Assembly: GCF_001053095.1 (NCBI RefSeq)
Contig: NZ_CGBP01000029.1
Span: 1 to 56,864 of the forward strand
DNA from: Yersinia similis
GTDB lineage: Bacteria > Pseudomonadota > Gammaproteobacteria > Enterobacterales > Enterobacteriaceae
Length of the DNA: 56,864 nucleotides
Reading direction: 5' to 3'
In this document: piece after piece, positions 8,179 through 17,392 of the stretch
How the letters are laid out: each line of letters begins with the position of its first letter
Position numbering within the stretch: the first letter of the stretch is position 1
Notes under the pieces: model-generated
The model's database searches: none
Told to the model about the DNA's origin: nothing
What the model saw: only the letters and a program-made list of their open reading frames with translations
Translations under genes and position numbers: made by a program

Positions 8179-10614
8179 ATGATGACTACCCTGAAACTCG
8201 ATACTTTAAGTGCCCGTATCAATGCCCATAAAAATATCCTGATACATATTGTCAAACCGCCAGTCTGCACAGAACGAGCGCAGCATTACACCCAGATATA
8301 TCAGGAAAACATGGACAAGCCGATGCCGGTTCGGCGTGCTCTGGCATTAGCTTACCACCTGGCAAATCGTACGATTTGGATCAAACATGATGAGTTGCTC
8401 GTAGGCAACCAAGCCAGTGAAGTTCGCGCAGCGCCCATCTTCCCTGAATATAGCGTCTCGTGGATTGAAAAAGAGATCGATGACCTGGCGGATCGTTCAG
8501 GAGCGGGTTTCTCAGTCAGTGAAGAAAACAAACGGGTGTTACATGAGGTTTGCCCATGGTGGCGTGGCCAGACCGTACAGGATCGCTGCTACGGTATGTT
8601 TACCAACGAGCAAAAAGAGTTGCTGGCCACCGGTATTATTAAAGCCGAAGGGAACATGACCTCCGGAGATGCACATCTGGCAGTGAACTTCCCGCTGGTA
8701 TTGGAAAAAGGAATAGATGGCCTGCGTGAAAAGGTAGCTGAGCGCCGTTCCCGCATAAACCTCACTGTATTAAACGATTTGCATGGTGAGCAGTTCCTGA
8801 AGGCGATTGATATTACACTGGAAGCCGTCAGCAACCATATCAAACGTTTTGCCGATCTGGCCCGAAAAATGGCGAAGGAAGAGACTCGCACTGAACGCTG
8901 TGCCGAGTTGCTCGCCATTGCCGAAAACTGCGATATTATTGCTCACGAACCGCCGAAGACCTTTTGGCAAGCGCTGCAATTGTGTTACTTCATTCAGCTT
9001 ATCCTCCAGATTGAATCCAACGGCCACTCTGTATCCTTTGGACGAATGGATCAGTATCTCTACCCACTGTATCGCCGCGATGTAGAGCTTGAGCAAAATA
9101 TCAGCCGTGAGCAGGCGATTGAGATGCTGCATTGCTGTTGGCTAAAATTGCTTGAAGTGAATAAAATTCGTTCAGGTTCCCATTCCAAAGCCTCTGCGGG
9201 TAGTCCGCTATATCAGAACGTCACCATTGGTGGCCAAAATCTGGTGAATGGTGAAGCCGTTGATGCCGTGAACCCACTCTCATACGTTATTCTCGAGTCC
9301 TGTGGCCGCCTTCGTTCCACCCAGCCCAATCTGAGCGTTCGTTATCATGCCGGAATAAGCGACGATTTCCTGGATGCCTGTGTTCAGGTGATCCGCTGTG
9401 GCTTTGGGATGCCAGCATTTAATAATGATGAAATCGTGATCCCGGAATTTATTAAACTGGGCATTGAACCGGAAGATGCTTATCAGTATGCAGCTATTGG
9501 TTGTATCGAAACCGCTGTTGGCGGCAAATGGGGTTATCGCTGCACAGGAATGAGCTTTATCAACTTTGCACGGGTGATGCTTGCAGCCATGGAGGGGGGG
9601 CGTGATGCTACCAGTGGGAAGGTCTTCTTGCCTCAGGAAAAAGCGCTCTCACAAGGCAACTTCAACCACTTCGATGAAGTCATGAAAGCGTGGGATACTC
9701 AAATTCGCTACTACACTCGGAAATCCATCGAAATTGAGTATGTCGTGGATACCGTTCTGGAAGAAAATGCCCATGATATTCTTTGCTCGGCGCTGGTTGA
9801 TGACTGCATCGAACGGGCAAAGAGTATCAAACAGGGTGGAGCAAAATACGACTGGGTATCCGGCCTGCAAGTGGGGATCGCGAATCTGGGTAACAGTCTG
9901 GCTTCTGTGAAAAAACTGGTCTTTGAACAAGGAACGATTGGACAACAGGAGTTAGCGAAAGCCCTGTCAGATGACTTTGAAGGACTCACAAATGAGCAAT
10001 TGCGTCAACGTTTGGTGAATGGCGCACCAAAGTATGGTAATGACGATGATACCGTTGATAATCTACTGGTGCGCGCCTATCAGACCTATATTGATGAGAT
10101 TAAAAAATACCATAATCCGCGCTATGGCCGTGGCCCGATTGGTGGTAACTACTATGCAGGGACGTCATCCATCTCAGCTAATGTGCCGTTTGGCGCCCAG
10201 ACGATGGCAACACCGGATGGACGAAAAGCAAAAACCCCGCTGGCGGAAGGGGCAAGCCCAGCCTCTGGTACAGATCACCTTGGGCCAACGGCCGTAATCA
10301 GTTCTGTGAGTAAACTGCCTACTGGTTCGATTCTTGGTGGGGTACTGCTAAACCAGAAACTCAACCCATCCACTCTGGAGAATGCCAGTGATCGTCAGAA
10401 GCTGATGATATTGCTGCGGACCTTCTTTGAGGTACATAAAGGCTGGCATATTCAATACAATATCGTGTCGCGAGAGACACTGATAGAGGCGAAAAAACAT
10501 CCTGACCAATATCGTGACCTGGTCGTCCGAGTCGCAGGTTATTCCGCTTTCTTTACCGCCTTGTCTCCGGATACGCAGGACGATATTATTACCCGTACTG
10601 AACATACTCTGTAA
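8179..10614 (+). CDS. ybiW: Glycyl-radical enzyme, YbiW-like (formate-lyase/dehydratase superfamily)
   Basis: Oxygen-sensitive radical enzyme of 811 aa. The radical Gly787 lies in RVAGYSAFF near the C-terminus, and the thiyl Cys442 is in AIGCIETAVGGKWG. The Cys-Ile-Glu arrangement (Cys442, Glu444) resembles the diol and glycerol dehydratase branch rather than the Cys-Cys of true pyruvate formate-lyase, so a C-O or C-C eliminase on a polyol-like substrate is plausible. The substrate of YbiW-type enzymes has not been assigned. It may start at either of two adjacent ATGs (8179 or 8182). It is activated by the gene just upstream and probably shares a pathway with the divergent aldolase. A strong terminator follows. 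Confidence 0.93.
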   Translation: MMTTLKLDTLSARINAHKNILIHIVKPPVCTERAQHYTQIYQENMDKPMPVRRALALAYHLANRTIWIKHDELLVGNQASEVRAAPIFPEYSVSWIEKEIDDLADRSGAGFSVSEENKRVLHEVCPWWRGQTVQDRCYGMFTNEQKELLATGIIKAEGNMTSGDAHLAVNFPLVLEKGIDGLREKVAERRSRINLTVLNDLHGEQFLKAIDITLEAVSNHIKRFADLARKMAKEETRTERCAELLAIAENCDIIAHEPPKTFWQALQLCYFIQLILQIESNGHSVSFGRMDQYLYPLYRRDVELEQNISREQAIEMLHCCWLKLLEVNKIRSGSHSKASAGSPLYQNVTIGGQNLVNGEAVDAVNPLSYVILESCGRLRSTQPNLSVRYHAGISDDFLDACVQVIRCGFGMPAFNNDEIVIPEFIKLGIEPEDAYQYAAIGCIETAVGGKWGYRCTGMSFINFARVMLAAMEGGRDATSGKVFLPQEKALSQGNFNHFDEVMKAWDTQIRYYTRKSIEIEYVVDTVLEENAHDILCSALVDDCIERAKSIKQGGAKYDWVSGLQVGIANLGNSLASVKKLVFEQGTIGQQELAKALSDDFEGLTNEQLRQRLVNGAPKYGNDDDTVDNLLVRAYQTYIDEIKKYHNPRYGRGPIGGNYYAGTSSISANVPFGAQTMATPDGRKAKTPLAEGASPASGTDHLGPTAVISSVSKLPTGSILGGVLLNQKLNPSTLENASDRQKLMILLRTFFEVHKGWHIQYNIVSRETLIEAKKHPDQYRDLVVRVAGYSAFFTALSPDTQDDIITRTEHTL

Positions 10615-10624
10615 TTAGTGATAA

Positions 10625-10658
10625 TGGCGTGGCAATATTTCTTGTTGCGCCATTTTTT
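10625..10658 (+). terminator. Rho-independent terminator of the ybiY-ybiW operon
   Basis: TGGCGTGGCAA pairs with TTGTTGCGCCA (with G-U pairs) around a 6-base loop and is followed by six T. Confidence 0.85.
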
Positions 10659-11027
10659 CTTCATCTTTTGATTTTATTTTTCCATTTTGCCAGCATTGCT
10701 TCAGATAGTGTCTGATAGGCACTTAATGACTACTGCAATGATAACCATTCCATTAATTAGCAATTACTCAGATTTTCCCAGTTCATTCATTACGCCCATC
10801 CCTTGGACATATTTTCTTGGAAATAAAACATACCCTTATTACATTAATGGATAAAATGCATATTATCTTTCGATCGAAAATTAAATTTATTTCTAAAGAA
10901 TTGAATTGTAATTTCTTATTTCCTTTTTTTTGTTTCTTATGGATAATGAATTCGAAAAGTTAGAGGTGTGTTCTTGTGAGTTTTTGGATCTTAATTTTAA
11001 CATTTTGAGCATATTGACAGGGAAAAT
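10659..11027. other. Leader region of the DeoR-type regulator
   Basis: No gene seen. AT-rich, with the palindrome TTTCGATCGAAA at 10868-10879 and TTCGAAAAG near 10950, both resembling the repeats between fsa and ybiY. Confidence 0.5.
10867..10879. promoter_or_regulatory. CTTTCGATCGAAA palindrome, candidate operator
   Basis: Contains the 12-bp perfect palindrome TTTCGATCGAAA, about 150 bp upstream of the DeoR-type gene. It shares the TTTCG/CGAAA arms with the fsa-ybiY spacer, suggesting autoregulation together with control of that operon. Confidence 0.45.
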
Positions 11028-11783
11028 ATGAACGCAAGACAACAATTGATACTACAAAACGTCATTGAAAAAGGAAAAGTCACTGTTGCGGAACTGGCTA
11101 AATTGACTGGAGTTTCAGTTGTTACGGTTCGTCAGGATCTTAATCATCTTGAGCAGAGAGATTATTTGCGACGTGTACATGGCTTTGCTGTCGCTATTGA
11201 TACAGACAATGTTGAGACTCGGATGATGAGTAATTTTCATCAAAAAAAATGCCTTGCAGAGTATGCGGCCTCAATCGTTGATGATGGAGAAACCATTTTT
11301 ATCGAAAGTGGTAGTACGAATGCGATCCTCGCCAGATTATTAGGCGAAAAGAAAAATCTAACGATAGTCACTGTCAGTTCTTATATCGCAAATTTACTTC
11401 GCAATTCCCAATGTGAAGTCATTTTACTTGGAGGCATCCTCCAGAAACGTAGCGAAAGCATGGTAGGCTCATTAACGCGCTTGGTGTTAGAACATGTTCA
11501 TTTTAGCAAAGCGTTTATAGGTATTGATGGTTTCAGGTCTGAGACCGGATTTACCGGACGTGACATGTTACGTGCCGATGTGGTCAATTGTGCGTTGAAT
11601 AAAGGGGCTACCAATATCGTACTCACCGATAGTACGAAGTTTGGCCAGATCAATCCTCACCCCCTTGGGCCGACACATTTAATCAGTCACGTTATTTCAG
11701 ATGCGGGACTAAGCGAAGACTTTCGCCAGAAGTTACATGCACTGGGTATCAAAGTTACAATACCAGACCAAATTATAATGTAA
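11028..11783 (+). CDS. DeoR/GlpR-family transcriptional regulator, YciT-like
   Basis: A 251-aa repressor-type protein. The N-terminal winged helix-turn-helix is visible as [20 protein letters not shown] followed by LRRVHGFAV. The C-terminal sugar-phosphate sensor domain has the family sequences [33 protein letters not shown] and TGFTGRDM. The pattern is close to E. coli YciT. Start ATG 11028 follows a GACAGGGAAAAT ribosome site. It lies 3' of the glycyl-radical operon in the same direction but after a terminator, so it has its own promoter. It probably controls fsa and ybiYW in response to a phosphorylated sugar; that link is inferred from position and shared palindromes. Confidence 0.9.
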   Translation: MNARQQLILQNVIEKGKVTVAELAKLTGVSVVTVRQDLNHLEQRDYLRRVHGFAVAIDTDNVETRMMSNFHQKKCLAEYAASIVDDGETIFIESGSTNAILARLLGEKKNLTIVTVSSYIANLLRNSQCEVILLGGILQKRSESMVGSLTRLVLEHVHFSKAFIGIDGFRSETGFTGRDMLRADVVNCALNKGATNIVLTDSTKFGQINPHPLGPTHLISHVISDAGLSEDFRQKLHALGIKVTIPDQIIM

Positions 11784-12263
11784 CGGTCAAATATAGCCTA
11801 GGGGTGTCTATTGAGGGAGTTTGAGGTGAGTAGACCCGCCGGTTACCCAGTCAGGCCCCTCCTCATTATTAGAGCCGGGCTTAGCCGCATTCACTTTTGA
11901 TGCTAACTCTTGCGGTTTCCTACTCGATGCACAACTGTCTATTTGTGGAGCAAGCCTGGGAAATCATTGGTAGCTATTAGCCATCGTATCCCAATAGATA
12001 AAACTGATGGTTTTCGCAAACCAATTTTTATTTCCCGATAATACTCAATAGTTTAAGGTATATATAATAAATCAATATAGATTATTAATGAGGATAGTTT
12101 ATTGTCGTTTTTGGAGATAAAATATGACGCCAATCTTAATTGCAAGGAATTAGTGAATACTCCCATTGAGTTCATATATATGTTCCTCGATAGCAACTGC
12201 ACTGAGCGTTAGAAACGCTATCTTAACGCCCATAGATTAATTCTTGTAAAATAAATGATAATA
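11784..12263. other. Intergenic stretch, no gene seen
   Basis: AT-rich after about 12000, with many stops in all frames. No terminator of good quality was found after the DeoR-type gene. This is the boundary between the metabolic genes and the eCIS island. Confidence 0.5.
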
Positions 12264-12548
12264 TCAATTATATTCGATTAAAGATAATCGCTCTCGCCTG
12301 TATAAATTCTGTAATTCATCAAGCTGACAGTATAGCGTGAAAACCTTATTATATAAGATAATGCCATCTTCTGTTAAGATAAGACCTTGCCCTTTTCTAA
12401 TAAACAACTTAACACCCAGAGTATGTTCTAATTTTTTCAAACTTCTGCAAATGGGAGACCGCGTAACAAATAGCAACTCAGAAGCTTTACCTAACGACTT
12501 AACATTTGCAACCGTAATGAAATTCAATAATTCCTTTGAAATAAACAC
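12264..12548 (-). CDS. Small LysR-type helix-turn-helix protein (effector domain missing)
   Basis: Encodes about 94 aa containing only the LysR DNA-binding unit: ELLNFITVANVKSLGKASE, then LFVTRSPICRSLKKLEHTLG and VKLFIRKGQG-LILTEDG. The roughly 200-residue ligand-binding domain is absent. The best start is GTG at 12548, since GGAGGT lies four bases upstream; an upstream ATG in frame has no such site. It could be a truncated regulator, now a pseudogene, or a genuine HTH-only protein. Its place beside the 3' end of the eCIS operon, in the same orientation but about 530 bp further on, makes a role in island control possible but unproven. Confidence 0.65.
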   Translation of the reverse strand: MFISKELLNFITVANVKSLGKASELLFVTRSPICRSLKKLEHTLGVKLFIRKGQGLILTEDGIILYNKVFTLYCQLDELQNLYRRERLSLIEYN

Positions 12549-13080
12549 TATTACCTCCATATTATTACACATTGTTTATGGCTGCTGTAGGTAGTCCGTT
12601 AATAGTAAAAACCTTTCACTGCAACTTGTTTAAAACAAGCAAGGTCATTTTATTTATATTAATTATTACCTTAAGTGAAAAGTACATTAAAAATAGCCAA
12701 TATTAAATGTAAAAATACCATCCTATAGAAAAATTCAGATTAACGATCATTAATTAAGCTATTAACATTGTGATATCATCTTATTCCAATGATTATCATA
12801 CGAACATAATATAATCGTGTCACATCCACTCTAATCTGTCTCGTTCTAATTTTTAATTCTAATACCAATACCTTTAATAAAAACAACGACTGCATCACTA
12901 CAATGACAACCAACAAGAATACTGACTTATTGAAAATCATTTAATTGGATAATTTTGTTCAGTGAAAAAATATTTAGGTTAAGATCGCCCCCATATTAAA
13001 GAGACGATTGATAAAGGCAGATCGTTTCCGAACTCTAACTTCCTGTTCATCACGACGTAACCAAAAATAAAATTACATAA
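12549..13080. other. AT-rich spacer between the eCIS operon end and the LysR-like stub
   Basis: No gene seen. A 15-base odd palindrome, CTTGTTT-A-AAACAAG, lies at 12625-12639. No clear terminator for the eCIS operon was identified. Confidence 0.45.
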
Positions 13081-13662
13081 CTATATGCGGGATTTTTGCT
13101 CGATGTTGGCAGATAATGACTTGATCGGTGTCACTTCATCTTTTTTATCACTCAGGCTAATCGGCACGGTAATGCAATAATTAAGCGAAAGACGTGGCCG
13201 ATTACCTAATGACTGCCAGAAGTTCCCCAAACTGTTCAGGTTTTCTTTGGGTGGAATAACCTGCGTGTAGGCTCCAGGAATACCTGTCAATTGGCGGTTG
13301 TTAATTAACGCATCCAGTACCTGAGACATGACCAATATTGCCTGATTGTCTGGCTGACTATCCGGGCTACTGGCATCTGTAGCCGGCCCGGTAGACTCCC
13401 AATACGTAATCAGATAATTGCACTTGATATTGACCCAACCGGGTAATAACCGCCCCGCTTCGGCATTAAACCCGCGAGACTCAGCGGAGCGAAGTTGTAG
13501 ATCTTCGTGTATATCATAAAGAAATACACTTACCACAGCGTCAGACTGTGCGGCATCAACATCCGGTAAATCAAAACGAATAGCGACTTCGTTATTCAGA
13601 TACTCACGCAACATAGTCTCCATGGCTTTATTCACTTCGACTATTGTTTTATATTTCGACAT
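13081..13662 (-). CDS. afp16: eCIS Afp16/Pvc16-type tube terminator (DUF4255)
   Basis: Last gene of the injection-system operon, 193 aa. In Afp, Afp16 caps the distal end of tube and sheath and fixes particle length. The sequence has the DUF4255 pattern: MSKYKTIVEVNKAMETML at the N-terminus, then VSVFLYDIHEDLQLRS, LPGWVNIKCNYLITYW and a C-terminal LSLNYCITVPIS. It follows the ATPase gene by about 80 bp. An AGGATTT ribosome site is present. It looks intact and canonical in length. Confidence 0.9.
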   Translation of the reverse strand: MSKYKTIVEVNKAMETMLREYLNNEVAIRFDLPDVDAAQSDAVVSVFLYDIHEDLQLRSAESRGFNAEAGRLLPGWVNIKCNYLITYWESTGPATDASSPDSQPDNQAILVMSQVLDALINNRQLTGIPGAYTQVIPPKENLNSLGNFWQSLGNRPRLSLNYCITVPISLSDKKDEVTPIKSLSANIEQKSRI

Positions 13663-13744
13663 GCTAAATCCTCTAAGTTAGTTATAACTACTGAATGTTT
13701 AAAATGGTTCTATTTTAATTTCTCGCTAACTTTTCACTAAAACA

Positions 13745-15841
13745 TTAAATGGCGAGTCGGCCTGTTTTGGCTAACTCACGCATTAAGGCAGCCTCGATAT
13801 TAATATGACTAACTTCTTGATTTTCATTTTCTCCGGAAAAAAATGAGGCCAACAAGGCGATATTCCGGATATTAGCTCCAGTTATATTCGCTCTCTGAGC
13901 TAATTGACTAAAATCCACATCAGAGGAAACCTTAATGTTTTTTGGCCATATTTTTTGCCACATTTTATGTCGTAATGCCTCATCCGGATAAGTGAAACGT
14001 GTAATAAAGGTAAAGCGACGATTAAAAGCGCTGTCTAAATGATTGCGATTATTGGTAGATAAAATAACCAGACCAGGATAGCTTTCCAGGCGCTGTAACA
14101 GATAAGACACTTCAATATTAGCGTGTCTATCCTGAGCATCTTTAGTTTCGCTGCGTTTACCGAATAATGCATCTGCTTCATCAAAAAATAAAACGCCGGC
14201 GTCCAACTCCGCCAAATCGAAGATACGGGAGAGATTTTTTTCAGTTTCGCCCACATATTTATTAATTACCGTTGAGAGATCGACTTTGATTAAATCCACA
14301 CCAATGGTATTGGCGAGCACTTCCGCTGCCATGGTTTTCCCCGTTCCTGAATCACCGTAGAATAGCGCACTGATCCCTATGCCGTAGCTAACCTTATCTT
14401 TAAAACCGCTCGCTAATACTTTTTCCCGATATTTAATTGCGGTGAAGATCTCGTGTAATTGTTGCATGATATTATCTGATACCAAGAGATCGCTTAATGT
14501 ACGCTTCGGCGTAATTCTTTGCGCTAACTGACCAAAGTTCTGCTGGGTACGTAAATTTAATGCCTTTTGAATATCATATTGTTGCAATATATCCGCAGAG
14601 TTACGTTGTTGCTGATAGAGTTCTGCCTCCTGCAAAATAAGCGGTAAACTTTCCGGATTAAAGTTATAACGCTGGCTTAGCATGATGGGATCAATATCTG
14701 CTGAACGGTTATCTGGCAACTGGGTAATTAACAGTTGAATTTTTTCCTCATGAGTAAAGATCGGCATTTTTATTTGCAATGTTGGCGTTTTTTTTAGCCA
14801 TAGTGGTGGAGAATACGGTTCAACCAAGCAAACTACCCTTAATCCCGGCTGGTTCAATAATTCGGATAAGGACTCAAGTAGTGAGGTATTCGTCTCCATC
14901 AATGCGCCCAGGTTGCGTATTACCATACCCGCTCCCCACATCCTGGCTTCCCGCAGCAGGTGTTTTAACCGTACTAATATTGCATTGTCATCGTTCTCAG
15001 TACATTTCCCCATATCAACCAACAGAGTCTGTCGATTTTCTGATGCAAAGATATTAGCGACAGTATAAGCCCTGGCACTCCCCATCATTCCTCGCAGGAA
15101 TACAACCGGACGAGGTTCAATACCCTCAGTTAATAACACCGCTTCCAGCGATTGTTTTAAGCTTGCAGGATAAAAGGGCAGTGCCGATGGCGCTGACCAT
15201 TCAGCACACTGTGTTAATGCCGGAGCCAGATAATGATGCCCAAGTAAAAAATGGTAAACACCACTATCGGCAATAAAAGTGGTTTGGCTCCATGCCAGGT
15301 TTTTTTTATTGCTATCAATCGATATTAGCTGACAACCGATCAAAGGTGCCCGGTGTAAGAAGCTGGCTTGCTGCGCCCGCTTCTCCATTTCTGAATAACA
15401 AAATAAGTCTAATGCCAATGAAAAACTGGGTAGCTGACTTTGTTGTTCCCCTTGAATCAAAGAAAACAGCCCATAATAGCGCTTATCAAAATGAGGTAAT
15501 AAACCCAATAACAAGGTGTCTCGCTCAAAGTCAGTGAGTTTAAAGCGGTTAATCAGGCTAGTTAAACCTTCTGCCACCGCTGAATGTTTATTTCCCAGGG
15601 GGATCTTTACCGTCTGCGTGACTGCCGCCCAATGAGGTTTGCCAATGGGTTGGTTAATTCGCGCGGTTACCTCTTCTTCGCTTAACAAAAACTCATTAAA
15701 CAAATCGTGTCGCGGTTTGTCGAGGCGATAACAATAATCCTGCAAAGCAAGATCTATGCGTTCCAGTTCGCGAAATAGCAGCGATAATTGGCACTCGTTA
15801 TGCTGATTAAAGACAGGCTGAAAGTCTGAAGAGAGTGTCAT
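13745..15841 (-). CDS. afp15: eCIS AAA+ ATPase (Afp15/Pvc15)
   Basis: A 698-aa ATPase conserved in eCIS clusters and thought to act in particle assembly or cargo loading in the producing cell. The C-terminal AAA+ module has Walker A GDSGTGKT at residues 496-503, Walker B VLFFDEAD at about 550-557 and a FNRRFTF arginine-finger region. The N-terminal half (about 1-440) has the degenerate second module common in Pvc15, with RGMMGSARAYT where a P-loop would be. The order fibre, tape measure, ATPase, terminator matches Afp exactly. AAA+ ATPases of this kind also separate eCIS from R-type tailocins. Confidence 0.95.
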   Translation of the reverse strand: MTLSSDFQPVFNQHNECQLSLLFRELERIDLALQDYCYRLDKPRHDLFNEFLLSEEEVTARINQPIGKPHWAAVTQTVKIPLGNKHSAVAEGLTSLINRFKLTDFERDTLLLGLLPHFDKRYYGLFSLIQGEQQSQLPSFSLALDLFCYSEMEKRAQQASFLHRAPLIGCQLISIDSNKKNLAWSQTTFIADSGVYHFLLGHHYLAPALTQCAEWSAPSALPFYPASLKQSLEAVLLTEGIEPRPVVFLRGMMGSARAYTVANIFASENRQTLLVDMGKCTENDDNAILVRLKHLLREARMWGAGMVIRNLGALMETNTSLLESLSELLNQPGLRVVCLVEPYSPPLWLKKTPTLQIKMPIFTHEEKIQLLITQLPDNRSADIDPIMLSQRYNFNPESLPLILQEAELYQQQRNSADILQQYDIQKALNLRTQQNFGQLAQRITPKRTLSDLLVSDNIMQQLHEIFTAIKYREKVLASGFKDKVSYGIGISALFYGDSGTGKTMAAEVLANTIGVDLIKVDLSTVINKYVGETEKNLSRIFDLAELDAGVLFFDEADALFGKRSETKDAQDRHANIEVSYLLQRLESYPGLVILSTNNRNHLDSAFNRRFTFITRFTYPDEALRHKMWQKIWPKNIKVSSDVDFSQLAQRANITGANIRNIALLASFFSGENENQEVSHINIEAALMRELAKTGRLAI

Positions 15842-15876
15842 ATATTTACTCGGCTAGGAATATTAAGTGGAATACG

Positions 15877-17307
15877 TTATAGCCATTGAATACTCAATGG
15901 TTGTTGCAGCCAGTTAAAACAGGCCATATTCATCGGCCACGGCCAGGTATTGATCAACGCATCATAAGCTTCTGGGTTAACCCCAATCGCCACCGCACCA
16001 TCAAGCCAAATAATTTCGCCTGGGCGCTGGAGAAATAGAGTACGAATATCTTTGGCCCCCATTCGTTTCCAGGCGGGAAGCTGCTGTCGGATTTTTTCTA
16101 ACCATTCTCTGATCAAGACTTTTTGTTCCGCCGCCGGTGTACGCCATGCCGTATCGAAATGAATGGGTAAGCCACAAATCACTTTATTCAAGGACAGTCG
16201 CCCGTCAGATATTTCGTCATCCCCCCAGATGAGCCAATCAAGCAAACATACCGCCTCTATCTGTGCTTGCTGATGAATAAACACCTGCTTTTCTAACAAA
16301 TCAAAAACGCTAAAAAATGTTGATAGCAGTGGCCAAAAAATCAAACAGCCCGCATTGCTAACCGCCAAAACCTCTCCTGATCTTAGCGTAGTGACAAGGC
16401 TAGAATCTGAGATATCTATTTCTACTCCATGGGTTAAACCTGACACGGCTGATGGCGTTTTTTGTGGCAGCCATTTTGGCTGAGTCGATATAGCTTCAGG
16501 GTTATCCTTTGCCACTGCACTTTGGTTGCTAAAATAGTGCTCCGCCGCAGTAATTAATTGTGCTGACGTAACTATTGATTCATGGCTGAGTTGCGCTGCC
16601 ATAGCGATTGACCCCAGGCTATCTTCGGCCAGTAAACAGCATAGTGCCTGCTGTGCCGCCGGTGGAAGAATCATCGCCAAACGCCGCTGTCCCAACGGTT
16701 TTAAGCAGTGTTTTGCCAGCATGGGTAACCACTGCGGTGGTTGGCGATGGATGTGGTGCCAGAGATCCTGCGTCATCGACCTGCTGTTGCCGGTATCCAT
16801 GGGGGAGCGCGGATTTAATGCCGCTGGCCAGTCACCTTGTTGTAAATAGTGATCAACCGCAGCTATCAATGCCTGCCCTCGCACTGGCCCAGGAAAGGGA
16901 TCCGCTAAGGACTGCTGTTCAGATTGAACGGATGTTCTATTTTTTACATTATGGCTCCCGAATAACCCCCCGGGTTGCAGGCTGACTTTATCGGATGAAA
17001 ACGTAGGTTTAGCGTCATAATAGGCTGATAATTCTTTTTCTAATGCTATGGCTAATTTATCCGCCAGTTGGGTTTCAAATACGTTACTTTTGATGTCCCC
17101 CAGGTCCAGAGTAATACAACCGAGGAATAAATCAGCTTTCCTATTTAATGTAAGCTTGTGGACTTGCCCTTTAATAATCTCACTTAGTTTCTCATGGAAT
17201 AAATGAGAAATTTGTGAAATTAACTTATCACTACTAATGCTAAAAGTTTCAATGACTATTTTATTTTTATGTACTAGAGATTTCATTGGAAGCTTAGATT
17301 GATTCAT
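15877..17307 (-). CDS. afp14: eCIS tape-measure-like protein (Afp14/Pvc14)
   Basis: A 476-aa protein in the Afp14 position, between fibre and ATPase. Afp14 is thought to set particle length inside the tube. The N-terminal KNKIVIETFSISSDKLISQI resembles the Afp14/Pvc14 family start. The middle has repeated Ala/Gln-rich helical stretches, and the C-terminus (LIREWLEKIRQQLPAW, then EIIWLDGAVAIGVNPEAYD) fits the family's last domain. Identity relies mainly on gene order and the N- and C-terminal patterns. Confidence 0.8.
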   Translation of the reverse strand: MNQSKLPMKSLVHKNKIVIETFSISSDKLISQISHLFHEKLSEIIKGQVHKLTLNRKADLFLGCITLDLGDIKSNVFETQLADKLAIALEKELSAYYDAKPTFSSDKVSLQPGGLFGSHNVKNRTSVQSEQQSLADPFPGPVRGQALIAAVDHYLQQGDWPAALNPRSPMDTGNSRSMTQDLWHHIHRQPPQWLPMLAKHCLKPLGQRRLAMILPPAAQQALCCLLAEDSLGSIAMAAQLSHESIVTSAQLITAAEHYFSNQSAVAKDNPEAISTQPKWLPQKTPSAVSGLTHGVEIDISDSSLVTTLRSGEVLAVSNAGCLIFWPLLSTFFSVFDLLEKQVFIHQQAQIEAVCLLDWLIWGDDEISDGRLSLNKVICGLPIHFDTAWRTPAAEQKVLIREWLEKIRQQLPAWKRMGAKDIRTLFLQRPGEIIWLDGAVAIGVNPEAYDALINTWPWPMNMACFNWLQQPLSIQWL

Positions 17308-17392
17308 TGAGTAAGCTTACCTCACATATGAGTTTTTATAAATATGTAGCAATGAGTCTTTCTACGCTCATTGCTATTAACTAACAGTCAAA

